Assembly (NCBI GenBank): GCA_041663205.1
Contig: JBAZQZ010000004.1
Coordinates: forward strand, 18,111-82,110
Reading direction: 5' to 3'
DNA from: UM-FILTER-38-24 sp041663205
GTDB lineage: Bacteria; Patescibacteriota; Gracilibacteria; UBA1369; LOWO2-01-FULL-3
DNA length: 64,000 bases
Shown: positions 1-8,225 of the stretch, in pieces
Position numbering within the stretch: the stretch's first letter is position 1
Layout: the number at the start of each line of letters is the position of its first letter
Translations under genes and position numbers: made by a program
The notes under the pieces: generated by a model
Told to the model about the DNA's origin: nothing
The model's input: only the letters and a program-made list of their open reading frames with translations
Databases searched by the model: none

Positions 1-609
1 TAAAAATTCTTTTTTGATTTTGTATTTATTCAGCGTTTTTTGAAAGGTTTGCGGGTCTTCAATAAGCGTAAATTTGTCGCTTACTCCGTTGTAAATCACT
101 TCGATTTTTTCTTCGGGAACATTTAATTTTTCGATTAAATCTTTTTTTGTGTTCTGCGAAATCGTTATTATCGTTTTTGCTTTTACCGTAGAGTTTTTTA
201 TTATTAAATCGTATGCCATGCGTTGAAAAAATTTCCAAATTTTGTTTCCTTTTCCGGGGAACAGGGAAATCGTGAGGTCGTGAATTGTGACGGTGTACGG
301 GCGATTGTAGAAATATGGGACGTTAAAATGGGGGAAGTGCATGAAGTCTAATTTTTCTTTATTTAGTTTTATCAGGAATTTTACTTGTTCCGCGAAAGAG
401 TAATGGCGCGCGTTTACAAGCACTTTCTTGACAGCCTGATTCGGTGGAGTGTATGCGGTGAATTCAGGTTCATTAAAAAAAAGTACGATTTCGTGCGGGC
501 GCATTTTTTCGTCGTTGATGCGTATGAGATTTTGGACGAGTTCGTGAGTGTAGCGTCCGATTCCCGTGAATTTTGAGCTGTATATGCGACAGTCGATTCC
601 TATTTTCAT
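1..609 (-). CDS. Glycosyltransferase family 4, N-terminal part (runs off window)
   Basis: Reads leftward from ATG at 609 and stays open for 203 codons to the window edge, so only the N-terminal half is present. The start MKIGIDCRIYSSKFTGIGRY with the G-I-G-R-Y turn, the later segment IHDLTISLFPGKG and the stretch IITISQNTKKDLIEKLNVP followed by IEVIYNGVSDKF are typical of the acceptor-binding Rossmann half of GT-B family 4 glycosyltransferases. These transfer sugars from nucleotide sugars to lipid or polysaccharide acceptors at the cytoplasmic face. The C-terminal donor-binding domain lies outside the window, so donor and acceptor are unknown. A TTCCAA-17-TAGAAT promoter precedes it. Confidence 0.85.
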   Translation of the reverse strand, partial: MKIGIDCRIYSSKFTGIGRYTHELVQNLIRINDEKMRPHEIVLFFNEPEFTAYTPPNQAVKKVLVNARHYSFAEQVKFLIKLNKEKLDFMHFPHFNVPYFYNRPYTVTIHDLTISLFPGKGNKIWKFFQRMAYDLIIKNSTVKAKTIITISQNTKKDLIEKLNVPEEKIEVIYNGVSDKFTLIEDPQTFQKTLNKYKIKKEFL

Positions 610-624
610 GTTTGTGTTTTTTTG

Positions 625-653
625 ATTCTAATGAAATTTTTGTTTTATTGGAA
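625..653 (-). promoter_or_regulatory. Predicted promoter of the glycosyltransferase
   Basis: On the minus strand, TTCCAA (648-653) and TAGAAT (625-630) are 17 bp apart. The predicted transcript start lies about 8 nt before the ATG at 609. Confidence 0.4.
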
Positions 654-682
654 GAGGTCGGGAAAAAAGGTCAGAGATTTTG

Positions 683-711
683 TTGACAAATAAAACAATT
701 TTTAATAGGGT
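683..711 (+). promoter_or_regulatory. Predicted sigma70 promoter of the 737 gene
   Basis: TTGACA (683-688) and TAGGGT (706-711) are separated by 17 bp. The AT-rich leader to ATG 737 contains no Shine-Dalgarno-like sequence. Confidence 0.5.
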
Positions 712-736
712 AATTTCCTGTTTTTAATCAATATTT

Positions 737-1177
737 ATGGAAAGTTTTGAGGGCTTTAATTTGGACAGAGAGGAAAGGCTTATCGAGGCCGATGTGGACA
801 TGAAAAGATTGAGGTACGAAGCCAAATATTTGAAGTGGTGGAGGAAAAATAACCCCGCTGTGGACGCGAAAAGATCGGAGTACGAAGCCAAATATTTGAA
901 GTGGTGGGAGGAAAATAAGAACAATGTTGTTGTTAAAGATGAGGAAGATCTGTCGGTCGTCGGAGGCGTTTCTTTTGCTGAATTTTGCCACGGGGAGGGG
1001 AGTAATTGTCGAAAAATACTGCCGGGACTTAAAATCCATCGTGCCAGAGTATGGGACGAGGACCCTTCTTCTTTGAAAAAAAGCGGTGTTTCACGTCATG
1101 GTATCGAATGGGAAAGAGAGCGAGATAAAGCTTTCGACAAAAGGCTTCGCGCCGCGCTTCGTGCTATTTTGAGGTAG
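737..1177 (+). CDS. Unknown protein with a 22-residue tandem repeat
   Basis: A 146-residue charged protein with no recognised domain. A 66-nt unit is repeated twice (starting at 794 and 860), giving two 22-residue blocks that share YEAKYLKWW with acidic and basic flanks. These probably form amphipathic helices. No signal peptide or membrane segment is visible, so it is likely cytoplasmic. It has its own strong promoter and is followed by tRNA-Asp on the same strand. Like other unknown genes in this window it stands alone between core genes and looks lineage-specific. Function unknown. Confidence 0.7.
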   Translation: MESFEGFNLDREERLIEADVDMKRLRYEAKYLKWWRKNNPAVDAKRSEYEAKYLKWWEENKNNVVVKDEEDLSVVGGVSFAEFCHGEGSNCRKILPGLKIHRARVWDEDPSSLKKSGVSRHGIEWERERDKAFDKRLRAALRAILR

Positions 1178-1238
1178 GGTGAATTTTAAATTTACTTGTG
1201 TTTGTTCTTTAAATATATTATCTTTCGCTCTGCAATAT

Positions 1239-1316
1239 GGAGCGGTAGTTCAGTTTGGTTAGAACGCCACACTGTCACTGTGGAGGTCACGGGTTCGAAC
1301 CCCGTCCGTTCCGCCA
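1239..1316 (+). tRNA. tRNA-Asp (GTC)
   Basis: The cloverleaf is complete. The acceptor stem 1239-1245 pairs with 1306-1312 (one G-T pair). The anticodon stem CCACA/TGTGG encloses a CTGTCAC loop with anticodon GTC. The T arm is ACGGG/CCCGT with a TTCGAAC loop. Base 73 is G, as expected for tRNA-Asp, and CCA (1314-1316) is encoded in the gene. The rRNA methyltransferase gene starts 22 nt downstream and may be co-transcribed. Confidence 0.97.
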
Positions 1317-1338
1317 TTGTAACTAAAAGTCTTCTGTT

Positions 1339-2277
1339 ATGGTTAATATTAGTATCGGTGAAATAAGGCTCAGGCTTGGGGAAAATTTTTGCAATAAATT
1401 TGAAAATGTTTTTGGCGGGAGTTTTTTTGAAAAGATTTTGAGGGGGTTTTCGTGCGAGAGGAAGCCATGCGTGAGGGTGAATACTTTGAAAACTTCGTGC
1501 GCTGAAATGATGAAAAAATTCAGGGAAACAGGCGTGGGATTTGAGAGAATTCCTTTTTTGGCAGACAGTTTGATTATCAAAAATAAAAATGAGAAATTTT
1601 TTGAGGATTTGGAGATATACAAAAACGGGGAGATTTATTTTCAAGGGGTTTCGTCGCAACTGCCTGCGGTTTTTTTGGGATGTAAAAGTGGCGAAAAAGT
1701 TTTGGATATGTGCGCGGCGCCGGGGAGCAAGACCGCGCAAATCGGAATTTTCATGGGGAATCGCGGGGAAATTTTGGCGAATGAATTTGATAAAATCAGG
1801 GCTGAAAAACTGAAATTCACTCTTGACAGGCAGGGTGTTTCAATCGCGAAAATTCGGCTTGGGGACGGGGTTTCTTTGGGGCATGAATTCCCGGAAACTT
1901 TTGATAAAGTGCTTTTGGACGCGCCTTGTTCGGCGGAGGGAAGGATAAATATTTCAGAGCCGAGAAGTTATAAGTTTTGGTCGGAAAAAGTCGTAAAAAA
2001 ATGCGCGGATTTGCAAAAAAGACTTATTTTGTCGGGATTTAAAGCGCTTAAAAAAGGTGGCGTTTTGGTCTATTCCACGTGCACTTTGGCTCCTGAGGAG
2101 GATGAGGAAATCGTAAATTTTCTTTTGGAAAAAGGCGGGGACGAAGTGGAAATTTTGAAATTAAATTTGGTCGGTTTTGAGAAATATCTTCTGCCGGTAA
2201 AGGTAAAAAATTGTTTAAAAATTATGCCTTCGGAAGTTTGCGAAGGATTTTTCGTGGCGGGATTCAGGAAGAAATGA
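1339..2277 (+). CDS. RsmB/NOP2-family RNA m5C methyltransferase
   Basis: SAM-dependent RNA cytosine-C5 methyltransferase of the RsmB/RsmF/NSUN family, 312 residues. The SAM-binding motif DMCAAPGSKT is at residues 123-132. The two family cysteines are present: Cys197 in DAPCSAEG and Cys248 in STCT followed by PEEDE. In the family one is the nucleophile and the other resolves the covalent adduct. The NusB-like N-terminal domain of full RsmB is absent, and residues 1-110 hold only a short RNA-binding region, so it resembles short RsmF/NSUN-like enzymes; the target base cannot be assigned. It ends with TGA, which supports the standard genetic code. Confidence 0.9.
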   Translation: MVNISIGEIRLRLGENFCNKFENVFGGSFFEKILRGFSCERKPCVRVNTLKTSCAEMMKKFRETGVGFERIPFLADSLIIKNKNEKFFEDLEIYKNGEIYFQGVSSQLPAVFLGCKSGEKVLDMCAAPGSKTAQIGIFMGNRGEILANEFDKIRAEKLKFTLDRQGVSIAKIRLGDGVSLGHEFPETFDKVLLDAPCSAEGRINISEPRSYKFWSEKVVKKCADLQKRLILSGFKALKKGGVLVYSTCTLAPEEDEEIVNFLLEKGGDEVEILKLNLVGFEKYLLPVKVKNCLKIMPSEVCEGFFVAGFRKK

Positions 2278-2320
2278 TCTAGAAAAGTCTCGTGTGCTTT
2301 TTTTTTGGCCATTGTTTTGT

Positions 2321-2326
2321 TATAGT
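2321..2326 (+). promoter_or_regulatory. Extended -10 of lgt (leaderless)
   Basis: TATAGT preceded by an extended TGT lies 6 nt before ATG 2333, which would place the transcript start on the start codon. Confidence 0.6.
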
Positions 2327-2332
2327 TTGAAT

Positions 2333-3124
2333 ATGGTTTTTATAAATAATATTTCTCCGGAGATTTTTAGGGCGGGTGAGCTTTCTTTGAGGTGGTATGG
2401 GGTGTTTTTTGCGCTGGGGATAGCCCTGAGTTATGTTTTCATAAGATGGGTTTTCAAGAAGGAAAAATTCAAAGTTGAGGACCTCGACAGCATCGCGATT
2501 TATTTGTTTTTCGGACTTTTGATAGGAGCGAGACTTGGAGAAGTTTTATTTTATGATCCGAAATTTTTCTTCGCGAATCCTTCCGAGATTTTAAAAACAT
2601 GGCATGGCGGACTTTCAAGTCATGGAGCCACTATCGGGCTTTTTGTTGCGTATGTTTTGTGGACAAAGATTCATAAAATTTCTTTTTCAAAATATGTAGA
2701 CGCTCTTGCCATGGGTATTCCGATTACTGCGTTTTTTGTGAGAATCGGGAATTTTTTTAATTCGGAAATCGTGGGATATAAAATGGCGGAAGCGGGTGAA
2801 AAAGTTTTTGGAGTCGGGGTTATTTTCAAGAAACTCGGGGAGGACTTTCCGAGGCATCCCGCTCAGCTTTATGAGGCTTTTTTGCTTTTGATCGTTTTTG
2901 TTTCCATGCTTTTTGTTTATAAAAAATGGCGGAAGAAAATATCCAAATTATTTTTCTTGTTTTTCTTTGTGGGGGTTTATTTTCTTGGAAGATTTTTTAT
3001 AGAATTTTACAAAGATTTGCACGTTTTGCCTGAAAGTTTCCCGTTATCAATGGGGCAAGTTTTGAGCGGCGTGCCAATAATTTTGGCCATTATATATTTC
3101 GGATTTTTCTGTAAGAAGAAATAA
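2333..3124 (+). CDS. lgt: Prolipoprotein diacylglyceryl transferase
   Basis: Transfers a diacylglyceryl group from phosphatidylglycerol to the lipobox cysteine of prolipoproteins in the cytoplasmic membrane. The protein has 263 residues and about seven hydrophobic segments. HGGLSSHG (91-98) supplies the family His. The signature RIGNFFNSEIVG (137-148) supplies the Arg, Asn and Glu that bind phosphatidylglycerol. RHPAQLYEA (174-182) also matches. I chose ATG 2333, not the upstream GTG 2294, because it gives the normal N-terminus and sits 6 nt after a -10 box. Substrates in this window include the GerMN, cyclophilin and Tat-type lipoproteins. The 3' end overlaps the convergent VKOR gene by 35 bp. 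Confidence 0.95.
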   Translation: MVFINNISPEIFRAGELSLRWYGVFFALGIALSYVFIRWVFKKEKFKVEDLDSIAIYLFFGLLIGARLGEVLFYDPKFFFANPSEILKTWHGGLSSHGATIGLFVAYVLWTKIHKISFSKYVDALAMGIPITAFFVRIGNFFNSEIVGYKMAEAGEKVFGVGVIFKKLGEDFPRHPAQLYEAFLLLIVFVSMLFVYKKWRKKISKLFFLFFFVGVYFLGRFFIEFYKDLHVLPESFPLSMGQVLSGVPIILAIIYFGFFCKKK

Positions 3125-3530
3125 GGAGAACATTTATTATCAAAAGTAATACCGAGATTCCGGCCGAGAGCATGCAGTAAATACAGATTGCGTTTATTAC
3201 ATATAACTGTAAATAGACCAGCCAGCATGAGAATAAAAATCCAAAAAACGGGACAAGTATCAGAAGTTTCAGAATGTTTTTGTTTTTGATGTCGAGGTAT
3301 AAAATGCCAAGAAACAGAAGTGAAAGATAATAAAGCATGCCGTAAACGCCCATATACACGCCAAACATTACCGAATATTCGCTGTTTGTGACCGTGTTGC
3401 ATCCGCCTGAAGTCCCGCAATATAAATCCGCGCCGACGTAATGGCTCACGGTCAAATATGTGGCATCTATAAAGCCTAAAGAAGCAAGGACCAAAATCGC
3501 CGCCATGATCCAATTTGGTATTTTTTGCAT
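3090..3530 (-). CDS. VKOR-family disulfide-forming membrane protein
   Basis: Vitamin K epoxide reductase homolog of 146 residues with four to five membrane helices. Bacterial VKORs reoxidise DsbA-like thioredoxins and pass electrons to quinone. The loop cysteines Cys38 and Cys44 (LYCGTSGGCN) and the active-site pair Cys116-x-x-Cys119 (AICIYC) are all present. It lies 6 nt downstream of the DsbA-like gene in the same operon, so that protein is the obvious partner. The 3' end overlaps lgt, which runs the other way, by 35 bp. Confidence 0.9.
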   Translation of the reverse strand: MQKIPNWIMAAILVLASLGFIDATYLTVSHYVGADLYCGTSGGCNTVTNSEYSVMFGVYMGVYGMLYYLSLLFLGILYLDIKNKNILKLLILVPFFGFLFSCWLVYLQLYVINAICIYCMLSAGISVLLLIINVLLISSYRKIRNI

Positions 3531-3536
3531 AGGAAT

Positions 3537-4190
3537 TTATTTGTTAATTTTTGCCAATTCTTCGCGAATCACTTTTCTGAATTCGTCGAGACTTCGCGGA
3601 TTATTTATTTCTTTTCCGTTCAAGAAAAATGTCGGCGTATGGTCAAGGCCCGCAGCGTTAGCGCTTTTTTCGTCGGCTGCAATTTTTTCCAGCACTTCGT
3701 TTGAAGAGATATCTTTTGCGAATTTTTCGACATCAAGCCCCAATTCTTTTGCGTATTGTTTGAATGTTTCCGTCGCTTGTTCTTGCGTCATCGGAGACCA
3801 AATTTCCTGGCTTATGAACAACACGTCGTGCATTTCCCAGAATTTTCCCTGAAGCCCCGCCGCCTGTGCCGCCTGCGCCGAAATCATCGCGTTACTATGG
3901 ATTTTTCTTAACGGGAAAGACCTGTAAGTGAACATTATGTGGTTTTCGAATTCCGCGACGACCTCTCTCACCACCGCCCCGTATTGTTTGCACGCCGGAC
4001 ATTGAAAATCGCTGTATTCTATCATGGTTATTTTCGGTTCCGTGGTCCCCAAAATATGATCGCTTGCGGAAATTTCCGTCGCAATAATTTTTAGCGTCGG
4101 CGCTGTGGCACTTATGATTATGCCTATTACAAGCGCAATTCCTGCGAGAAGTCCGCCGTATAAAAATATTTTTTTCACTTTATCAGTCAT
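3537..4190 (-). CDS. DsbA-like membrane-anchored thiol oxidoreductase
   Basis: Thioredoxin-fold protein of the DsbA/Thioredoxin_4 group, 217 residues. One N-terminal membrane segment (about 8-30) anchors it with the catalytic domain outside. The active site CPAC is at 64-67 and the cis-proline loop reads HTPTFF near residue 187. A helical insert lies between them. It should introduce disulfides into secreted proteins and be reoxidised by the VKOR encoded next. The gene is 4 nt downstream of the DUF5665 gene, forming a three-gene operon. Several surface proteins here, such as the SLH protein at 62606, contain cysteines that could be substrates. Confidence 0.9.
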   Translation of the reverse strand: MTDKVKKIFLYGGLLAGIALVIGIIISATAPTLKIIATEISASDHILGTTEPKITMIEYSDFQCPACKQYGAVVREVVAEFENHIMFTYRSFPLRKIHSNAMISAQAAQAAGLQGKFWEMHDVLFISQEIWSPMTQEQATETFKQYAKELGLDVEKFAKDISSNEVLEKIAADEKSANAAGLDHTPTFFLNGKEINNPRSLDEFRKVIREELAKINK

Positions 4191-4194
4191 TTGT

Positions 4195-4581
4195 TTATTG
4201 GTTGTTTTCTAATGATTTTTTTGTTTCCTGATATTTGTCTATAAGCCCGTTTCCTTTGTCGTTTTGTTGTGCCGTTTCAGTCTTTGAAAGGATTTGATCT
4301 ACGTAATTTCCTATCACCGGGACGTGTGACAATTGTGCGAGCAAATAAACAAAAAGCGTGATAAGGACGCTGGCTCCGAGCACCGAACCGAAACCTATCA
4401 TGAGTCCTTTTAAAAGTGAATACCAAAGTAATTTCCACGGGTGTTTCAAGACCTGCAAAAGTTCCATGTCACGAAGCGTTTCGACCTGTTTCGCCATGTC
4501 ATTTACGGCTTTCACAAGGTCTTTTTCCAGTTCTAGGTGTTCCATTCTGTACGAATATTCCGGCAGATGATTTTTTTTCAT
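4195..4581 (-). CDS. DUF5665-like membrane protein
   Basis: A 128-residue protein with an amphipathic N-terminal helix (LEKDLVKAVNDMAKQVETL), the segment HPWKLLWYSLLKGLMIGFGS leading into one or two membrane helices, and the motif LSHVPVIGNYVDQIL, which resembles DUF5665 proteins. Function unknown. I chose ATG 4581 rather than 4635, because the longer form would run into the divergent cobalamin adenosyltransferase gene and its promoter. First gene of the thiol-oxidation operon. Confidence 0.75.
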   Translation of the reverse strand: MKKNHLPEYSYRMEHLELEKDLVKAVNDMAKQVETLRDMELLQVLKHPWKLLWYSLLKGLMIGFGSVLGASVLITLFVYLLAQLSHVPVIGNYVDQILSKTETAQQNDKGNGLIDKYQETKKSLENNQ

Positions 4582-4606
4582 TGTTTGTTTTTTTATATGC
4601 CCGAGT

Positions 4607-4635
4607 ATTGTATAATTTGCGAGTGAAAATAACAA
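4607..4635 (-). promoter_or_regulatory. Promoter of the DUF5665-Dsb-VKOR operon
   Basis: On the minus strand, TTGTTA (4630-4635) and TACAAT (4607-4612) are 17 bp apart. It interlocks with the divergent adenosyltransferase promoter, sharing -10 bases. Confidence 0.6.
4611..4616 (+). promoter_or_regulatory. -10 box of the adenosyltransferase gene (leaderless)
   Basis: A consensus TATAAT lies 6 nt before GTG 4623, again placing the transcript start on the start codon. Confidence 0.65.
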
Positions 4636-5132
4636 CTAAAATGGGGGACTGTGGCGAGACGAAACTTCTTAACGGGAAAAAAGTTTTGAAAAATGATTTT
4701 GTCGTGTGCGCGATCGGGGAGATCGATGAGCTGAATTCGTTTTTGGGATGGACTAAAGCTGGTGTTAATCAAAAAGATGTTTTTGAGGTTTCGGCGTTTG
4801 ATTATTTGGAAAAATTTCAGGACGCGCTTTATGGAATTATGGGAAATACGGGGACTGCCGCGCGGGATTTTGAATATTTGGAAGGAATTTTGGAGAAATA
4901 CGAGAAATTTACGGGGAGTTTGAAGGGGTTTAAAAGGCCCGGGGATGGAGAATTTTCGGGAAGGCTTCATGTCGCGCGGAGTGTTTGCAGAAGAGCAGAA
5001 AGGGCTTTTTTGGGGGCGAGGGGGGACTTTGAAAAAAACGGTTGGAGTGAAAAAAATTTGGGAATTTCTTTAAAGTATTTGAACAGACTGTCAGACGCAC
5101 TTTTTCTTATGGCAATTTTCCATGAAAAGTGA
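4623..5132 (+). CDS. PduO-type cob(I)alamin adenosyltransferase
   Basis: Converts cob(I)alamin and ATP to adenosylcobalamin. The 169-residue protein shows the N-terminal ATP-binding motif TKMGDCGET (residues 6-14), the helix GEIDELNSFLG and the C-terminal signatures RSVCRRAER and LKYLNRLSDALF of the PduO/MMAB family. GTG 4623 is the start because it gives the standard N-terminus MKITTKMGD and lies 6 nt after TATAAT; a longer upstream reading overlaps the DUF5665 gene. No B12-dependent enzyme or other cobalamin gene occurs in the window, so its client is unknown. Confidence 0.9.
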   Translation: MKITTKMGDCGETKLLNGKKVLKNDFVVCAIGEIDELNSFLGWTKAGVNQKDVFEVSAFDYLEKFQDALYGIMGNTGTAARDFEYLEGILEKYEKFTGSLKGFKRPGDGEFSGRLHVARSVCRRAERAFLGARGDFEKNGWSEKNLGISLKYLNRLSDALFLMAIFHEK

Positions 5133-5163
5133 TAGAATTTCGGTCTTGTAATATGTTCGTCAA

Positions 5164-6840
5164 ATGAACAGAATTCGTATAAAAATCACGGGGCAGAGCG
5201 GGTCGGGACTGCTGAGTGTCGGCGAAATCATTTCATCGGCGATAGGCGCGCTGAAGTACTATGTCGTGACAGATCGCGAATATCCTTCTTTGATAAAAGG
5301 CGGACAGTCTTGCTACATTATAAATGTTAGCGATAAGCCGATTTTTTCTCTTTCGGATGGAGAAGATATTTTGGTAAAAATAGAAAAAGAAAGTGAAATT
5401 TTGAAAAACGGCGTGAAAATTTTTGGCGGAGATGCAACAAAAATGGCTTTGGAGTGCGGTGGAAGCGCGATTATGCAAAATATGGTTTTGACCGGAATGG
5501 TTTGGAAAATTTTAGGATTCGGGCTTGATGCTCTTGAAAAAGAGTTGAAAGCAAAATTCGGGAATGTGGCAAAAGAGATGATTTTGAAAAATTTGGAATG
5601 CCTGAAAAAGGGCTATGAGAGCGTTGAAACGGAGGATGGTTTTTGGAATTTGAAAGTTTCGGGAGGAGGTACGAGAGAAAATATTTTGATGGACGGAAGT
5701 CGCGCGGTTGCGCTGGGGGCTGTCGCTTGCGGGGTTCGCGCGTATTTCGGATATCCGATGAGTCCGGCCAGTAATGTTTTGACATATTTGGCTGAGATGA
5801 GCGGGAAAACCGACATGGTCGTAAAACAGGCGGAGGATGAAATCACGGCTGTTCAGATGTCGCTTGGGGCGATGTATATGGGGGCGCGCGCGTTTACGGC
5901 GACCTCGGGAGGAGGATATGATTTGATGACGGAGACCGTTTCGCTTGCCGGAATTATGGAAAATCCGCTTGTGGTTTTGATAGGACAGAGGCCGGGGCCG
6001 GGGACGGGACTGCCGACTTGGACGGCGCAGGGAGATTTGAATTTGGCGATGCATTCTTCGCACGGCGAATTTCCAAGAGCTGTTATAGGGCTTGGGGACG
6101 CCGAGGATTCTTTTAGACTTATGGCGGAGGCTTTTAATTTCGCGGAAAAATTTCAAACTCCGGTGATTGTTCTTTCGGAAAAAAATATTTTGGAGGGGAA
6201 GATTTCCGTTTCGCGAAAAGTTTTTGAAGAAAAATTGAAGATTGAAAGAGGGCTTAGAGAGGGCGTGATTGATGGCGAGATGAGACGAGGCGAGCGTTAT
6301 AAAATCACCGAGAGCGGAGTTTCTCCGAGATGGATTCCGGGAGAGGGAAATGAATATTATTTTGCAAACGGCGATGAACATTGCGAAAACGGCGATGACA
6401 CCGAGGACAGCGAAAAAGTTCGCGAAATGTATGAAAAAAGAATGAGAAAATTCTCGGCGATGAAGGAAGAGATTCCCGCGCCGGAAATTTTCGGAGTAAA
6501 AAAAGATGCGGATATTTCTTTTGTCGGATGGGGTGGCACGAAAAACGTCATGAGAGATATTATTGATCTGTATGCGGAGAAAGGCGTGAAGGTCAATTTT
6601 TTGCATTACAGTTTTGTGTGGCCGATTGAAGAAAAAGCGGTGAAAGATTTTTTTGCCGACAATAAAAATGTGAATTTGATTGAGGGAAATTATTTGGGAC
6701 AGTTCGGGAATCTTTTGGAGACAGGGTGCGGGGTGAAGTTTAAAAATCGTTTGCTGAAATTTGACGGACGACCGTTTTTTGTTGAGGACTTAACAAAATT
6801 CATAGATAAAAATTTAAAAAATCGCGCGAATGGAAAATAA
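5164..6840 (+). CDS. 2-oxoacid:ferredoxin oxidoreductase, fused gamma-alpha subunit
   Basis: The 558-residue subunit of a two-subunit 2-oxoacid oxidoreductase, which decarboxylates a 2-oxoacid to an acyl-CoA with ferredoxin as electron acceptor. The N-terminal gamma domain (about 1-180) begins ITGQSGSGLLSVGEIISSA. The pyrimidine-binding alpha domain (about 185-400) contains FGYPMSPASNVLTYLAE and a TSGGGYDLMTE segment. A C-terminal domain follows. The fused arrangement matches KorA/OorA-type enzymes; whether the substrate is pyruvate, 2-oxoglutarate or a branched oxoacid cannot be read from sequence. It overlaps the beta-subunit gene by 11 bp. Confidence 0.9.
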   Translation: MNRIRIKITGQSGSGLLSVGEIISSAIGALKYYVVTDREYPSLIKGGQSCYIINVSDKPIFSLSDGEDILVKIEKESEILKNGVKIFGGDATKMALECGGSAIMQNMVLTGMVWKILGFGLDALEKELKAKFGNVAKEMILKNLECLKKGYESVETEDGFWNLKVSGGGTRENILMDGSRAVALGAVACGVRAYFGYPMSPASNVLTYLAEMSGKTDMVVKQAEDEITAVQMSLGAMYMGARAFTATSGGGYDLMTETVSLAGIMENPLVVLIGQRPGPGTGLPTWTAQGDLNLAMHSSHGEFPRAVIGLGDAEDSFRLMAEAFNFAEKFQTPVIVLSEKNILEGKISVSRKVFEEKLKIERGLREGVIDGEMRRGERYKITESGVSPRWIPGEGNEYYFANGDEHCENGDDTEDSEKVREMYEKRMRKFSAMKEEIPAPEIFGVKKDADISFVGWGGTKNVMRDIIDLYAEKGVKVNFLHYSFVWPIEEKAVKDFFADNKNVNLIEGNYLGQFGNLLETGCGVKFKNRLLKFDGRPFFVEDLTKFIDKNLKNRANGK

Positions 6841-7684
6841 ATTTTTGAAAAATTTTGGAATTAAAAATGTACCGACGTGGTGTCCGGGATGCGGAAATTT
6901 TATGATTCAATCGGCTCTAAAAAATGCTTTGGTTTCGGAGGGATTTTCGCCGAAAAATACCGTGATGGTTTTTGACGTCGGATGTAACGGAAACGGCGCG
7001 GATAAAATTGAAGGAAATACAGTTCATGGCTTGCACGGGCGCGCAATTTCACTTGCGGCCGGCGCGGCGATTGCGAATTCTGGCATGAAAGTTATCGCTT
7101 CTTCGGGTGATGGTGCGACTTTCAGCGAGGGCCCGGGACATTTGATTCATGCCATTAGAAATAATTATCCGATGATTTTTATTTTGCATAATAATGAAAA
7201 TTACGGGCTGACGACCGGGCAGGCTTCCGCGCTGACAAAAAAAGGCGCGAAGATGAATGCAAGTCCCGACGGCGTTTATCTTGAGCCGATAAATGCGATG
7301 AGGTTTGTTTTGAGTTTGCATCCGTCATTTGCGGCGAGGACTTTTTCGGGAGATATCGCGCATATGACTGCGATTTTCAAGGAAGCTCTCAAGCACGATG
7401 GGTTCGCTTTCGTGGAGGTTTTGCAAAGTTGTCCGACATATAATCGCGCGACGCCGGAAAGCTGGTATAAAGAGCGCGTTAAATATCTTAAAGAAGATCA
7501 TGATGCGAGTGATATTTTGGCCGCCGGAAGGCTCGCGGACGACTTGGAAAAAGAAATTTATTTGGGAATTTTTTATAAAGATTCTTCGCGTGAAAGTTTT
7601 TTGAAGATGATCCCGAACAGGAAGAATGTGAAAACCGTGTTGAAAGATGAGGTAAAGGGGTATAATGCGGTGGAGTATTTATAA
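6830..7684 (+). CDS. 2-oxoacid:ferredoxin oxidoreductase, beta subunit
   Basis: TPP-binding subunit, 284 residues. Cys18-x-x-Cys21 (WCPGCG) are iron-sulfur ligands in the family. The TPP/Mg motif runs from GDGATFSEG (93-101) to the Asn-rich HNNENYGLT (120-127). It forms the active enzyme with the fused gamma-alpha subunit, whose 3' end it overlaps, so translation is probably coupled. There is no delta ferredoxin-like subunit next to it, as in two-subunit OFORs. Confidence 0.92.
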   Translation: MENKFLKNFGIKNVPTWCPGCGNFMIQSALKNALVSEGFSPKNTVMVFDVGCNGNGADKIEGNTVHGLHGRAISLAAGAAIANSGMKVIASSGDGATFSEGPGHLIHAIRNNYPMIFILHNNENYGLTTGQASALTKKGAKMNASPDGVYLEPINAMRFVLSLHPSFAARTFSGDIAHMTAIFKEALKHDGFAFVEVLQSCPTYNRATPESWYKERVKYLKEDHDASDILAAGRLADDLEKEIYLGIFYKDSSRESFLKMIPNRKNVKTVLKDEVKGYNAVEYL

Positions 7685-7691
7685 AAATTTT

Positions 7692-8225
7692 ATGGGACTG
7701 CAAAGGGCATCAGACACTAGGATTACACGAATGGATAAGAACGGAGAGGTTGCCAAGAGGACGGCCGCTTTATCTGAGTTGTCTGATCCCGGCGTTCTTG
7801 GCATGGATTTGTCTACTCTTTTTGGTGGCGTGCGGGCAGTCTTTCATCGGGCTATTTCGGGTGTTTTTGGAGAGAGCGTTCGAGTTTCACCTATAACGAC
7901 CGTTCCGAAAAAGTGGGAGTCCGAGGAGGATAAAAGACAATGGGTCGTTGCTTTTTTGCCTTATTGGCGTGACGTTGAAGCCAATCTTCCTAAGACCAAG
8001 GAAAGACCGATGATGTCTGCGAGGGGAACGACGGACACGGACAGGGCGAATTTTGAGAAGAGTGTTTTGGAGGCGTTATATGCTGTTTTTGGTCTGACGG
8101 TTGATGCGAAAACTCCATATTCCGAGGGGATGAGAGCCAAGGTTAAAGCTGAGCTTGGCGCTTTGTTTGGCCCCCAAATTTTCAGTCAGGTGCCGCAATT
8201 TTTGACAGGAGAAAATTTGCAGTAG
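7692..8225 (+). CDS. Unknown protein
   Basis: A 177-residue protein with no recognised domain. It is soluble and has no signal peptide; it contains a DLSTLFGGVRAVFHRAISGV helix and a C-terminal acidic/aromatic part. ATG 7692 lies 8 nt after the beta-subunit stop, so co-transcription is likely; ATG 7665 would overlap that gene and ATG 7731 is also possible. The 3' end overlaps the convergent queG gene by 44 bp, so the last 14 codons share DNA with queG. Function unknown. Confidence 0.6.
   Translation: MGLQRASDTRITRMDKNGEVAKRTAALSELSDPGVLGMDLSTLFGGVRAVFHRAISGVFGESVRVSPITTVPKKWESEEDKRQWVVAFLPYWRDVEANLPKTKERPMMSARGTTDTDRANFEKSVLEALYAVFGLTVDAKTPYSEGMRAKVKAELGALFGPQIFSQVPQFLTGENLQ

Noticed and set aside
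5512..6606. Long minus-strand reading frame opposite the oxidoreductase subunit
   Set aside because: The plus strand encodes a clear conserved enzyme; the opposite frame is basic, low-complexity sequence.
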